The position numbers and the translations under genes are program-made. Shown here in pieces: positions 1 to 9,700 of a stretch of 64,000 nt of DNA. Position 1 is the first letter of the stretch; every line of letters starts with the position of its first letter. The notes under the pieces were generated by a model that saw only the letters and a program-made list of their open reading frames with translations, did no database searches and was not told the origin of the DNA. This stretch comes from Takakia lepidozioides (lineage: Eukaryota > Streptophyta > Takakiopsida > Takakiales > Takakiaceae). The DNA lies in assembly GCA_030704615.1 (NCBI GenBank), contig CM060731.1:75126756-75190755 (forward strand), in the 5' to 3' direction.

Positions 1-1597
1 ACGGATTTGGGCGTTTCCGACACTCATAAAACCTCGTCACCATTCCCACATGGCAGCGTGACTACTCTCTTGCGGCCATCTATGACCGCTCCGGATTTGC
101 TCAAAAAGGTCATCCCCAAATGAGATCCACTCCATCGATCTCGCAGATGGTGAAGTTCTCACGTCCCTCCCAACTCCCCAGTTGAAGAGGAACATCAAAC
201 GCCAACCTTGTCGCCAACTGTGGTTCTCCTTTGGCAGAACGCATCTCAATAGAGGCCCCCACGTCACTTGTCGGGAGTCCCAACTTTCGCGCCGCCGCCG
301 GCGTCATGAAGGAGTGCGACGCTCTTGTGTCCACCAACAACGACACGTTAGTTCTGGATATTATCCCATCCACGAACAATAACTGACTCCCTTTACGCAG
401 GGCGCCAGTTTCCTGATACAACTCACAAGAATAGTTGCATACCTTGCAAGTCCTGGCGACCACCGCTTCCACCAAGCGACTGATGGTATCTTCCAACAGC
501 TCCGTGGTTGCCCGAGTCATGTTCAATTGTCGAGGTTTTGTACACTTCTTGGCCATGTGCCCGGGCTCCCCGCAATTGAAACACACTCCATCAAAGGTCG
601 CCTTCTGTCCGCCATAAGCCGCTCCACCCGCTTTTTCTTTCGAAGTACCGGGTGCCGCCTTGACGTGTGAAGGCCCTCCCTTCGATTTCCACGTGCCATT
701 GTCGCCGCGTGGCCTATCCCACTTCTTTTCCGGTCGGAAGGAGTCACCTTCCCGTCGGGTCTTCTTGTGGTTCAGCTCCGTACGGCCTTGTCTCTCACCC
801 TTAGGGACATCCGAGATCAGCCCTCTCAATTGCCTCGTTCAAAGTCTTGGGTGGCTTCTCCTCCAACTTCCGCCTGGCCCATGGGGCCAGTCCCGCCACA
901 AAGTTGAAGACCATTTCTGGTTCTGCCATGTCCGCGACTTCGAGCAACAGCACATTGAAAGCCTGGACATACCCCCGAATGTCATCTGTTTGCTTCAAAT
1001 TCCTCATCTTGTCCCGGGCAAGCCAGGACGCGTTGAGGGGCACAAACTGTCTCTTCATCAATTCCTTGAACCACTCCAGTTCAAGGTTTCCGGGCTTGGG
1101 CCTCGGTCGTGAAGGCATTTCTGCCACCATTGTTGAGCATAGCCCCTCAAATAGGTGGAAGCCACTTCCACCCGATCCTCGTCACTCAACTTGGCCGCCC
1201 GGAAGTACTGCTCTAGCTCCAGGAGCCAGGTGTTGAGTGCCTTCCGATTTCGGACGCCCTGGAAGATATCGGGTTCCTTAGGCTTCACCTTAAACTTTGC
1301 CTTAGTGGAAGTGGCATTAGCCGCCTTCAACACGTCTTTCAACGTCCCGCCAAACTGCGCCAACAACCCTTCCCAAAAAGTTGCCGGCATGGGAGGCATC
1401 TGTTGGTCTGTCGGAGCTCTCAGGGATTCCTCGGGCTCCGACTCCTCGGATTCCTCCCGCTCTTGAGCGGCCTCGTTCTCAGAAACCTGCGTCGCTTCCT
1501 CAAACGGCCGCTTTGGTGACACGTCGCCCCCATCCGGCTCACCAGGATCATCATCTTTTGGGCCGTTCCGCTTTCGCTTCGGCTTGCCCGACCCCAT
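1..1597 (-). pseudogene. Ty3/gypsy gag-protease (element A), degenerate, runs off left edge
   Basis: Capsid (gag) and start of pol of an LTR retrotransposon. The gag begins at the ATG at 1597 with a Lys/Arg- and acid-rich head, then a retrotransposon gag domain (around 1330-1070, with a WWQKC motif). Reading continues in another frame at 1130-801 (ELEWFKELMKRQF) and a third at 829-110, so there are at least two frameshifts. The third segment has a CCHC zinc knuckle, CFNCGEPGHMAKKC, at about 580-540, then the aspartic protease with active-site motif DTRAS where the family has DTGAS. The Gly to Arg change should kill the protease. RT and integrase would lie left of base 1. A tRNA-Met primer site and LTR follow at the correct end. 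This copy is not autonomous. Element type is sure; clade is not. Confidence 0.88.
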
Positions 1598-1630
1598 GAT
1601 GAGGCCAATCCCAAGGACAATCGCGTACTG

Positions 1631-1650
1631 AACTCTAGGCTCTGATACCA
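1631..1650 (-). other. Primer-binding site of element A (initiator tRNA-Met type)
   Basis: Read on the minus strand, this begins TGGTATCAGAGCC, the usual complement of the 3' end of plant initiator tRNA-Met. It lies two bases inside the LTR end and upstream of gag, as expected for minus-strand priming. Confidence 0.8.
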
Positions 1651-1652
1651 AG

Positions 1653-2190
1653 TGTCGCGCACCTCACTTCGGTAAGCTCCCCTTCAAGTCATAGTTACTC
1701 GCTTTGATGCGCGCGCCTGACTCCCAACCTGGCCGCCGGGCCAACTTGGAGCTTCGGCTGCTCACCGGGACATAACGGTCCCCTTCGCTCTCCCACTAAA
1801 CCCTCCACCTGTTTGGGCCTAGTGGAATTCCCTTTGATAGATGGCAGTCCGGAACAGCTCCCCACTCTTTGGTCGCTTTCCGGCTCGCTCGCTTACTCAC
1901 TAGTTTTTGGTCACCAACGGGCTTGCACCGTTCTCGGGGTCACTACTCCCCTTATATATACTTTTGTAGCTGTCCGCGGGGGTTTCACAACCAGCCATGC
2001 CATTTTATGGCGAACCACCACGAAAACCCTCGACTCCCGGTGATGAGTCGCGGTGAGTCTTGGCCCACTCACCACGGCCCCTATGGACCGTGATGAGTCC
2101 CAAGACTCCCCACGACTCCCACCACGAGGTCTCCGCCCCCATGGTGAGTCATATGCCACCCCCACTAAGTCCCGCTAAGCTACCACCACC
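1653..2190 (-). mobile_element. 5' LTR of element A (right end uncertain)
   Basis: On the minus strand the sequence running into the PBS ends in GCGCGACA(CT), so the LTR starts on the plus strand at TGTCGCGC (1653). A TATATATAAG-like box (minus strand, near 1951-1960) sits where a U3 promoter would be. The distal end cannot be placed because the second LTR is outside the window. The sequence becomes element B material somewhere between about 2150 and 2350. Confidence 0.55.
1949..1962 (-). promoter_or_regulatory. Putative TATA box of the element A LTR
   Basis: An alternating TATATATA run preceded by CC-rich sequence lies in the presumed U3/R boundary of the LTR, about 300 bp upstream of the PBS in the direction of transcription. 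Assigned only by motif and position. Confidence 0.35.
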
Positions 2191-2389
2191 CCTTGTGGAG
2201 CCACCCCTACCGCAACCCGGTGTGCGGGGCTCCACCTAGTGAGCGCCTCCGCTTCCCTGAGTGCCTTGGGCACTCAAGGGTGCTTCAGCCCCCCATACCT
2301 ATCGCTGCCGCTGCCCCCACCACAGGGGCAGCCCTTGTCCCGACCCCCTGCCCTCAAGGCAAAGGGCCGCGACACAGGTGTACGAGTTT

Positions 2390-3388
2390 GACGTTACATG
2401 TATGTGGAGAGGGATGAGACTGCACGACGCGTTTCATTTCGCCATGTTGCTCAGTTGGTGGAGCAGTACCCTGAGTTGTTGCCGGTGTCTGCAGTTTGTG
2501 GATATCAGCAGGCCTTGCCAGCAGACATTTCGTTGCTGGGGGCGCAGGATTTTGGAGTGGGTTGGCTCCATTGATCTGGTAGTGGCAGGTTGGCCCTGCG
2601 AAGGGCATTCATCAGCCGGGCATGGCAATGGATTACGAGACTCGAGGTCGGGTCTGTTTTGGGAGATGGTGCGGGTTTTGCGCCACTTGCAGCTTCATCA
2701 AGCTGTATCTCCAGCATATATCTTGGAGAATGTGCCACTGATGGGCGATTCTCGGGCCAGGATGATGGCCAGTGTGCATCAAGTCCGGTCGTAGCTTGGG
2801 TCAGCAGTGTTGCTAGATGCAGCTACAGTGGGGTCACGGGCTCATTGTCCACGGCTATGGTGGACTAATTTGATGTCACCTGCACTGCTCAAGCGTGCAT
2901 TTGATGGGGTGCAGCGGCCAGCACACCTCACAGTGGATAGCATTTTGGACACAGGGAGGCAGTCTCAGCGTGTGAGACACGATAACCGTTCACCTTTGGC
3001 AGTGGTCAACAAGGTGCGTCAACCACAAGCAGCATTACCTCCACTGCTCAGCTTCCCAGGATCGCATGCTTTCCGGGATAGTGGACCTGGCCTCCTATGG
3101 GATGTTCAGTTGTAGTAGTTAGTGGAGCCTAATGCTGACGAGCGTGAGCGGGCAATGGGTTTTACCACTGGTACCACGGCGGTGCTGTCTCTTTCTAAGG
3201 CATCACGTCGTCAGGTGTTGGGGCAAGCAATGGATCTCAATTGCTTGACCTGGATTATCAGCTTGGCTATGGCTGAGCAACGCAGAGTGCGGAGTACACT
3301 TCCCTCGATGGTCTCTCTGCCTACCGAGATGGTACAGGCAGTGAGTGGGGGCGAGCATGAGAGGACCACGGGGTATAGGCATCCATGA
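2390..3388 (+). pseudogene. Retrotransposon-borne C5-cytosine DNA methyltransferase (element B)
   Basis: A 5-methylcytosine methyltransferase domain lies upstream of the element B reverse transcriptase. Segment 1 (2392-2571) has a YVERDETARRV motif, as in the SAM-binding region of DNMTs. After a frameshift near 2565, one frame carries the catalytic motif IV (DLVVAGWPCEGHSSAG, catalytic Cys in the PC pair), then GLRDSRSGLFWEMVRVLR, motif VI (ILENV), a RPRLWWTN-like motif VIII (RLWWTN seen), ERERAMGF with a following G-T-T (motif IX-like) and a C-terminal LGQAMDLNCLTWI motif X. Motif I (FxGxG) is not seen, so the 5' end is truncated. In-frame TAGs occur at 2792, 3113 and 3116 and a TGA at 3386. 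The same frame runs on into the linker before RT, so it belonged to the polyprotein. Retrotransposon DNMTs are known from charophytes and dinoflagellates. This copy is dead. Confidence 0.85.
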
Positions 3389-3680
3389 CACATGTGGGAG
3401 GTGCTCGAGGTTCAGAGGGAGTTGGCAGCCAAGGTGGCGGTGATGGATGAGGTTGGGGATTTTTCTCGGGTTGAGGAAGTCCTCAAGGATGAGATGATGG
3501 GGCAGGATGAGGCATTGTCATTGACTGAGCAGGTAGGGAGTACTGCTCAAGAGGTTGCAACATAACAACCACTGGACGCGTCCTCTACCTCTAAGCCCAC
3601 TGGACTTAAGGTTGCAGTTACGGATGACAATTGGGAGCCTGACCCATTGTCACCGGAGGAGAGAGACGACGTATACGGCG
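3389..3680 (+). pseudogene. Linker between DNMT and RT of element B
   Basis: The reading frame of the methyltransferase continues here (VLEVQRELAAKVAVMDEVGD and an acidic stretch with DDNWEPDPLSPEERD) before a frameshift near 3678 brings in the RT frame. There is one in-frame TAA at about 3563, in a context where a Gln codon (CAA) is likely. The acidic segment just upstream of RT resembles the connector that precedes RT in gypsy polyproteins. No protease active site (DTGA/DSGA) is visible, so the protease was lost, degraded or lies elsewhere. Confidence 0.6.
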
Positions 3681-4640
3681 GTTCCTGAGGGCTTACAAGA
3701 ATTGCTTTGCCTTCAGTTTGAAGGACTTGGGAGCACTGAAGGGTCAAGAGATTCATATTGAGTTGACCACTGACACGCCAATCTTTCGGAGATCCTATAG
3801 ATACAGTGACATGGAGAGGTCTTTGATTCAGATGAGGACTCAAGATCTCTGGGAGGCTGGTTTGGTGGAGCTATCTGGTGGAGAGTATGCTTCAGCCACA
3901 GTGATGCCAACCAAGAATGATATCTATGGCAATTGGACGGAGAGACGTATGTGCGGTGATTACCGGCCTGTAAATCGTCAGACCAAGTCCGATAAGTATG
4001 CCATGCCAACACCATAGGAGATCTTTGATGCCATCGGGCATGCTAAGGTCTTTAACACTTTGGATTTACGATCCGGATATCACCAGTTGCCGATCAAGGA
4101 GGCGGACAAGCAGAAGACGACATTCTGGGGGATCAATGAGCACGGCAAGGATTGCCTATACCAGTGGCGGTTCTTACCATTTGGGCTTAAGAACGCTCCT
4201 GCAGAGTTTCAGAGAGTCATGGATAGGATTCTAGCAGGGGTGGACTTTGCTCGGTGCTACATAGATGACATCATCATCTTTAGTGCTACGGTGGAGGAGC
4301 ATGAGAGGCACCTTCAGGTGGTATTGGAGCGCTTGAGAGCGCACGGATTGAAGTTGCATCCAGGGAAGTGCAAGTTTTTCCAGAACCAGATTGAGTATCT
4401 GGGTCACATGATATATCCTGGAGGATTGGGGGTATAACAGACTAAGATAGAGGCCATTGCACAAATTCCACGCCCCACGGATGTGAGCCGAGTTCGAGCT
4501 TTCATGGGGTTGACAAACTATTATAGACGGTTTGTCAAGGGATTTAGTGCCATTGCAAAGGCTCTAACCAAGCTGACCAAGAGTGGCAGTGGGAAGATGA
4601 GCAGGAACAAGCTTTTCAAGAGCTCAAGGCAAAGTTGACC
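3678..4640 (+). pseudogene. Ty3/gypsy reverse transcriptase (element B)
   Basis: RT domain with family blocks in order: RMCGDYRPVNRQT, LDLRSGYHQLPI, a WRFLPFGLKNAPAEFQRVMD block and the catalytic YIDDIIIFS at about 4258-4285. These are followed by HPGKCKFFQ, YLGHMI and FMGLTNYYRRFVKGFS of the thumb/connection. The frame holds TAG at 4015 and TAA at 4435 (V-stop-QTKIEAI, where Gln is expected), then shifts near 4585. The catalytic Asp pair is intact but the ORF is not. Confidence 0.93.
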
Positions 4641-5057
4641 TCGGCGCCTATCCTGAGACGACTTATCAGGGGGCGTCCCTTTTAGCTGTATACGGATTGA
4701 AGCATGCTGGGGCTTGGAGCGGTGCTCACATAGGTGGATGATGAGGGAAGAGAGTTCGTAGTGGCTTATGCTAGCCGCTCGAACAACGCTGCAGAGGCTA
4801 AGTATAGCTCATATGAGGGAGAGTGCTCAGCTGCAGTGTGGGCCGTGGCACACTTCAAGTGCTATCTATACATCAATCTCTTCACCCTTGTCACGGATCA
4901 CCCACCACTCAAGTGGTTGATGGAATCAGACAAGCTTACGGGGAAGCTTGCACGGTGGGCACTCATAGTCCAGGAGTATGACTTTCAAGTTGTGCATCGA
5001 CCGGGTTTGGTCAATTGGGATGAGGATGGATTGAGTCGCAATCCGTGCATGAGCTAG
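4590..5057 (+). pseudogene. Ty3/gypsy RNase H (element B)
   Basis: After the frameshift, QAFQELKAKLTSAPIL leads into LYTD-stop-SMLGLGAVLT, then VAYASRSNNAAEAKYSSYEGE, TDHPPLKWLM and VVHRPGLVNWDEDGLSR, the ordered RNase H motifs of this family. Stops fall at 4681 (TAG), 4697 (TGA) and 4731 (TAG) where the family has Gln, Trp and Gln. All can arise by a single C to T or G to A transition. Confidence 0.9.
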
Positions 5058-5159
5058 TAGGATGACACTGGAGCTCGGTGGCATGGTGAGACAGACGAGG
5101 AGATGGTACTGGGATGACATGCATCTGCCTTTTTGTGTATCTTGGCATCGGGAGGTCAG

Positions 5160-6391
5160 GTTGGACCTACAATAGGAATGACTGTAGACGGAGTGTCTGA
5201 GGACCCTGAGGCTAGTGATGAGTCAGGTGGTACCGAGATATACATGAGGATTCGGCTGTGTTGGACTACCTCCGTACTGGAGACACGACAACCACTGTGA
5301 CTGCCAAGGAGAGGGATCGGATCCTGCAACGAACCAAGAGGTTCAAGTGGGAGGGGATACATCTGCTCCGAGTATGGGAGGATGGTCGGGTGAGGATTGT
5401 GCATCACCCCACACAGCGTGCACGGTTAGTGCGGCATGCCCATGAGGAGTTGGGGCATTTTGGAGTGCGACGCACTCACAGTTTACTTCAAGGGCAGTAT
5501 TGGTGGCGTGGTATGCATACAGAGGTGCAACAGTTTGTGGCTAGGTGCATGGTGCGTGACAGTGTGCGTGCTTCATTCAACGCCCCTACACCACAGTTGC
5601 ATCCTTTACTAATCACGGGATTGGGCTACAAGTGGAGTCTTGACTTCGCAGGACCGTTGCCACTGACTATGCGCCACCATAGATATGTGTTGGTGATGGT
5701 GGAGCACTTCTCCAAGTGGATTGAGTTGGTTCCATTGCCTGACAAGGCTAGTGAGGGGGCTACGTATGCATTCTTGGATCGTGTGCTTAGCCGATTCGGT
5801 GCTCCAGCTGAGATACTCACGGACCAAGGGAAAGAGTTCTTGGGGGAGTTTCAGGCTTTGTGTGATAAAGCCTTGATAGACCACCGCACCACTTCTCGGG
5901 ATCATCCTGAGGCCGATGGCTTGGCAGAGAGAGTTGTTCAGACGGTAAAGAGGGGTTTGCGCAAGTATGGCTTGCAGAATGGACACCTAGGAGATTGGGA
6001 TCTTCAGGTGCCTTGGTTAGCCCTGGGCTACAGGTTCAGCAAACAAGCATCACTTGCCTCATTCTCACCATATTCCCTTCTCTTTGGCCGAGAGCCGGAT
6101 TTGCCTGCAGCCATTCATATGGACACTGCTCAAGTCCTTAACCTTGACGATCCGGACGTGTGGGTACGTGCATGTGATCAGCGTGCAGAGTTGTTCAAGA
6201 AAGTCATGCCCATGGCTTTTGAGAACCTTACCATTGCACAGCACCGTGATACGTTGAGGTATGTCATTATACGTGGTGGAGGATATCGTCCTGGGGTTCA
6301 GAGGTTTAGCCCGGGTGACTATGTTTATTTGCAGCAGACTACTCATACGACCCTAGATGTCACTGCAGGGCGTGTTATTCTGAGGGTTTGA
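5160..6391 (+). pseudogene. Ty3/gypsy integrase (element B)
   Basis: The N-terminal HHCC zinc region is present (HAHEELGHFGVRRTHSLL, WWRGMHTEVQQFV, then CMVRD where a second Cys is expected, so one ligand is lost). The catalytic core has all three acidic residues in context: WSLDFAGPLP, EILTDQGKEF and ADGLAERVVQT. The C-terminal part (FSPGDYVYLQQTTHTTLDVT) continues to an in-frame TGA at 6389, which reads as a CGA (Arg) to TGA change because the same frame continues into the next domain. No chromodomain is visible. Confidence 0.92.
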
Positions 6392-6671
6392 GAGGTGTTG
6401 CCCTCAGGAGTCCTGATCTTGGAGGGTCGGGATGACATGACTTGGAAAGACCATGTGCGTAATTGTGCGCCATGTCACCTTCCCAACGTCGATGACAGAG
6501 TTGACCCAAACTTGGCAGTGGTACGTGCAGGTTTGAGGTGCATGCTCTGTGTGTCTACCAGAGGGGCAACTACCATGCTGGTGTGTGATCGATGCTCAAG
6601 AAGTTGGCTTGACACCACCTCTTGAGAGGGTTCCTGATGGAGATTGGTTATGTCCACACTGCTTGGGATAG
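6392..6671 (+). pseudogene. C-terminal PHD finger of the element B polyprotein
   Basis: Downstream of the integrase and in its frame, EVLPSGVLILEGRD and HVRNCAPCHLPNVDD lead to a zinc-finger pattern: CMLC, eleven residues, CDRC, then in another frame LTPPLERVPDGDWLCPHC and a TAG at 6669. Six of the eight PHD ligands (three CxxC pairs) are visible, with the PPLE-VP-G-W-C signature typical of PHD fingers that read histone H3. The His and Cys between them fall at a small deletion/frameshift near 6605. A PHD at the integrase tail is where chromoviruses carry a chromodomain, so a chromatin-targeting role is inferred. Confidence 0.75.
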
Positions 6672-6930
6672 TGGCAGTGGACATGACTAGAGGCAGCTAA
6701 CAAGACATGGGAGGCCAAGCTCATAGGAGTCAATATACGAGATCCCAGGCTCAAGTTCATAGGTTGCGAGACGGCGACTAATGATGGGGCAACTCTTGCA
6801 CCCGGCCTCTTGATCTATCGAGTTTGAGTGTAGTAGGGACAGTGGTGGAGGACTTCGTGAGGCTATGGTCACTATCACATCTTGTGGCTACCTGGACTTA
6901 GAGGGACCTAAGCACCAGCTAGGGGGGCGA
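6672..6930 (+). other. 3' untranslated part of element B with polypurine tract
   Basis: No coding sequence is seen here. The segment ends in AGCTAGGGGGGCGA (about 6917-6930), a purine-rich run directly before the LTR-like sequence, consistent with a plus-strand polypurine primer. Confidence 0.5.
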
Positions 6931-7626
6931 TTGTGTGGACTAGTGATTGCCATAGTGGGCAGCATACTGGCAGCCTAGTGATTGACTAGTTGTAGCCTAT
7001 TGGTTGGACTAGTGGCTGGACTAGTGGTGGATTAGTGGTATACTAGTGTGTGGTGTGCATATGTGTTGTGTGGTTTTGGACAGCGATGTAGTTGTGTAGC
7101 GATATGTATGCGCACGACAGCTGTCAAGTTATTTTACCACTAGTGTGAAACTAGCTAGGAAATAGCTAGCTTTTACATATTGACATTTGGGGATTGGCCC
7201 AAGTGTCAATCCAGGGATCAAGGCAGTTTTAGGCCCTGGAGTGATTATCTTCACGGCAAGCGCGGGAGGCTCATCTTTCTCGAGTTGAGCCTCACCGCGC
7301 CTAGCTATGGCGCCGTAGTGTGGATTCCCCATGGCGTGGGGTGCACTTGGCTTGACTTGTATTTGAGTGATGAGGTTATATATGCATGAGTTTATGCTTC
7401 AGCTTTGTGAGCTCGCATGAGCTTGTGCTTGTATTCTTCTTCTTTATCATTGTATGGACTAGTGATTGCCATAGTGGGCAGCATAATGGCAGCCTAGTGA
7501 CTGACTAGTTGTAGCCTAGTGGTTGGACTAGTGGTGGACTAGTGGTATACTAGTGTGTGGTGTGCACATGTGTTGTGTGGTTTTGGACAGCGATGTAGTT
7601 GTGTAGCGATATGTATGCGCACGACA
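6931..7626 (+). mobile_element. LTR-like terminal sequence of element B with its first ~180 bp repeated
   Basis: 6931-7119 and 7450-7626 are direct copies of the same sequence (starting TTGTGTGGACTAGTG / TTGTATGGACTAGTG and ending GCGCACGACA), about 95 percent alike apart from a 12-bp indel in an ACTAGTGG microrepeat. Between them lie 330 bp with a TATATAT box near 7375. The simplest reading is one full LTR (about 6931-7449) followed directly by a second, truncated LTR start. The matching 5' LTR is not upstream of the methyltransferase in this window. Confidence 0.6.
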
Positions 7627-9631
7627 ATGCGATTGACCATAATCGTTTAGACATACCCTTCCAAATATGTAGCCGCACATGCTCTCTAAAAGGTTATGGT
7701 CAATCATATTTCAAGTTTTTTAGTCACAACGCATGACATGGAAGAAGGGAAAAAAATATATGCGGTATATAGTGCAGAGTTGAAGAACCGGGTGTGTTTA
7801 ACACCCCAAATATTTTTGAGATGTCGTTGGGACTAGAGGTCCTCATTCGCATTCCCCTGATTGGTAGAAGATCTGAGCAGGTCTTCAAGTGGGATGGGAA
7901 TGGCCAGTGGGTTCCGACTCTTATTAACATCTCCGACACATCGATCTTTAACAAAACATGGCTATCCAAAGTGCCCAGGACGAACAAGCACTCTTGGCAG
8001 TTTTCTCCATCTGGAGTAACATATTCCTACGTGCATTTCATTCTTACTCACGGATATTTTATTTTAGCAACATTGTTGTGATTATATAGTGGTGGTGCAT
8101 TTAAAGGTTTTATTTCAATTGCTTATTTTGTTTTGGCGAAATTAGCTTCTGCATAACATGATAGATTTCTGATACTAATACTTGTGCATAAGAGTGGGCA
8201 ATCCCTGTAAACGGATGTCTTGCATTCTCCTTCGGAAATGATGTTGAAGGATCTTTAACCTCAGCTGCAAATGAGGTCTTTGGCCATCAATCACTCGTAA
8301 TCAATATTAGCTTCAGTATACTTGTTCTGTGGTGGTGCTGCTCAATTCCTTTTCCTTCAAAATTCAGGTTTATGGCTATGTACCAATGTATATGTCTGCA
8401 GTATGCTTACTAACAGGCATTGACTCTCCGTTGTCTTCATAAGATATAGGTTACAGATCAGGAAGAGGTTTATAACTGCTGAGTTCCATTGTTTGTTTGT
8501 CAACTGATCTTGCAAATGTGTTACCTCTTGTAACGTTGAGATCTCTCAAACAACAAGGCTTCCTTCGGGTGCTTAATACCGATGGAAAGCCCTCGATGAG
8601 TATGGTGCATCGAGATGGTCTCATAATTTTTGGACCTATGATGTGGGAGATATTGAATTCCAGACATTTTTTGTCACAAACAATTCATGAAAAATAGAAA
8701 ATTGGTTCTTTTTGGGAATATTGGCCCTTCATTTGTCTTTTGGTGTTATAAGTGTAAATATGTATATATTTACTGAAACGATGGTACAATATTTGCTCAT
8801 GCGGCACAAGCCACACTAGTGAAAATAAAATAAAGATTTATAAAGTTACGTATTACAAAAGTTTTCATCTTAAAAAATAAAAGTTCAATTGAACGATGAT
8901 TCTAAAGATATTTCATAGAAAGAGTTTGTTGCACATCAACATTTATGATTTCTTAATGAGCTTAAAAAAAAGATGTGATTGCGCAACTAGAAGTGAATAA
9001 TTTTTGTTAACAAAATTATATCAAAATTATTCACAGATAGCATGAAATTTTTACATCTAATGCATCCGACAACCATGACTATATAAATATTACGATAATT
9101 AAAATAAATATGTATGGTCACTAGCAAACGTGCATCATGAGGAAATATGACACATACGATATAATTTTTTTATCATGTTAATAAATAAACCTATAATCCT
9201 ATAATATTTTATAATAAAACTTATAAAATTGTATCATGTATTTTGAGGAAATTATACAAATCTTGATATCTTCATAAAACTATAATTGATAAATTAATAA
9301 GTTGTAACAGTTGTCTTTTGTTAGAGTGAACTCCTAACCAACAGTCTTTACAACCTATTTGTACAAAAGATGACCTAGTTCGTCCAATTGTGTTGTTGGA
9401 GACAAATATGGTGGACAAGGGCATATAGGGCAATTAGGAGGTTTCTTATAATCATAGGTGTAGCTTGATTCTCCTCTAAATAAGGTCTTTGTTGGCCAGT
9501 CAGGGATGATGGGTGGTGGATCCACCCACTTCTTCGGAAAGTGGTGATAATAAGTTGTTTCTTGGGGATTTGCATGCCTGTGTATATCCAATATACAACC
9601 TTTGTTAATGAATTTTGTAAGCAAACAAAGA

Positions 9632-9700
9632 CACATGATGCAATGGTTAGGGCATATGGTTGTCTTGCAAATACTAGTTGTTGAACCATTCTATGGGACT
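9632..9700 (+). repeat. Possible tRNA-derived SINE head
   Basis: GATGCAATGGTTAGGGCATA resembles a tRNA A box region and AGTTGTTGAACC, some 40 bp downstream, a worn B box. No acceptor stem pairs, so this is not a tRNA gene. Weak evidence. Confidence 0.2.

Noticed and set aside
1598-1651. Extension of element A gag upstream of 1597
   Set aside because: The extra codons overlap the primer-binding site and begin at a non-ATG codon, so they are not translated gag.
5609-5986. 125-codon minus-strand ORF
   Set aside because: Antisense to the element B integrase core, which is clearly coding on the plus strand.
7794-8081. ORF of 95 codons that at first suggested a lipid-binding domain
   Set aside because: No consistent family motifs on closer reading and no adjoining exons; left as unassigned.
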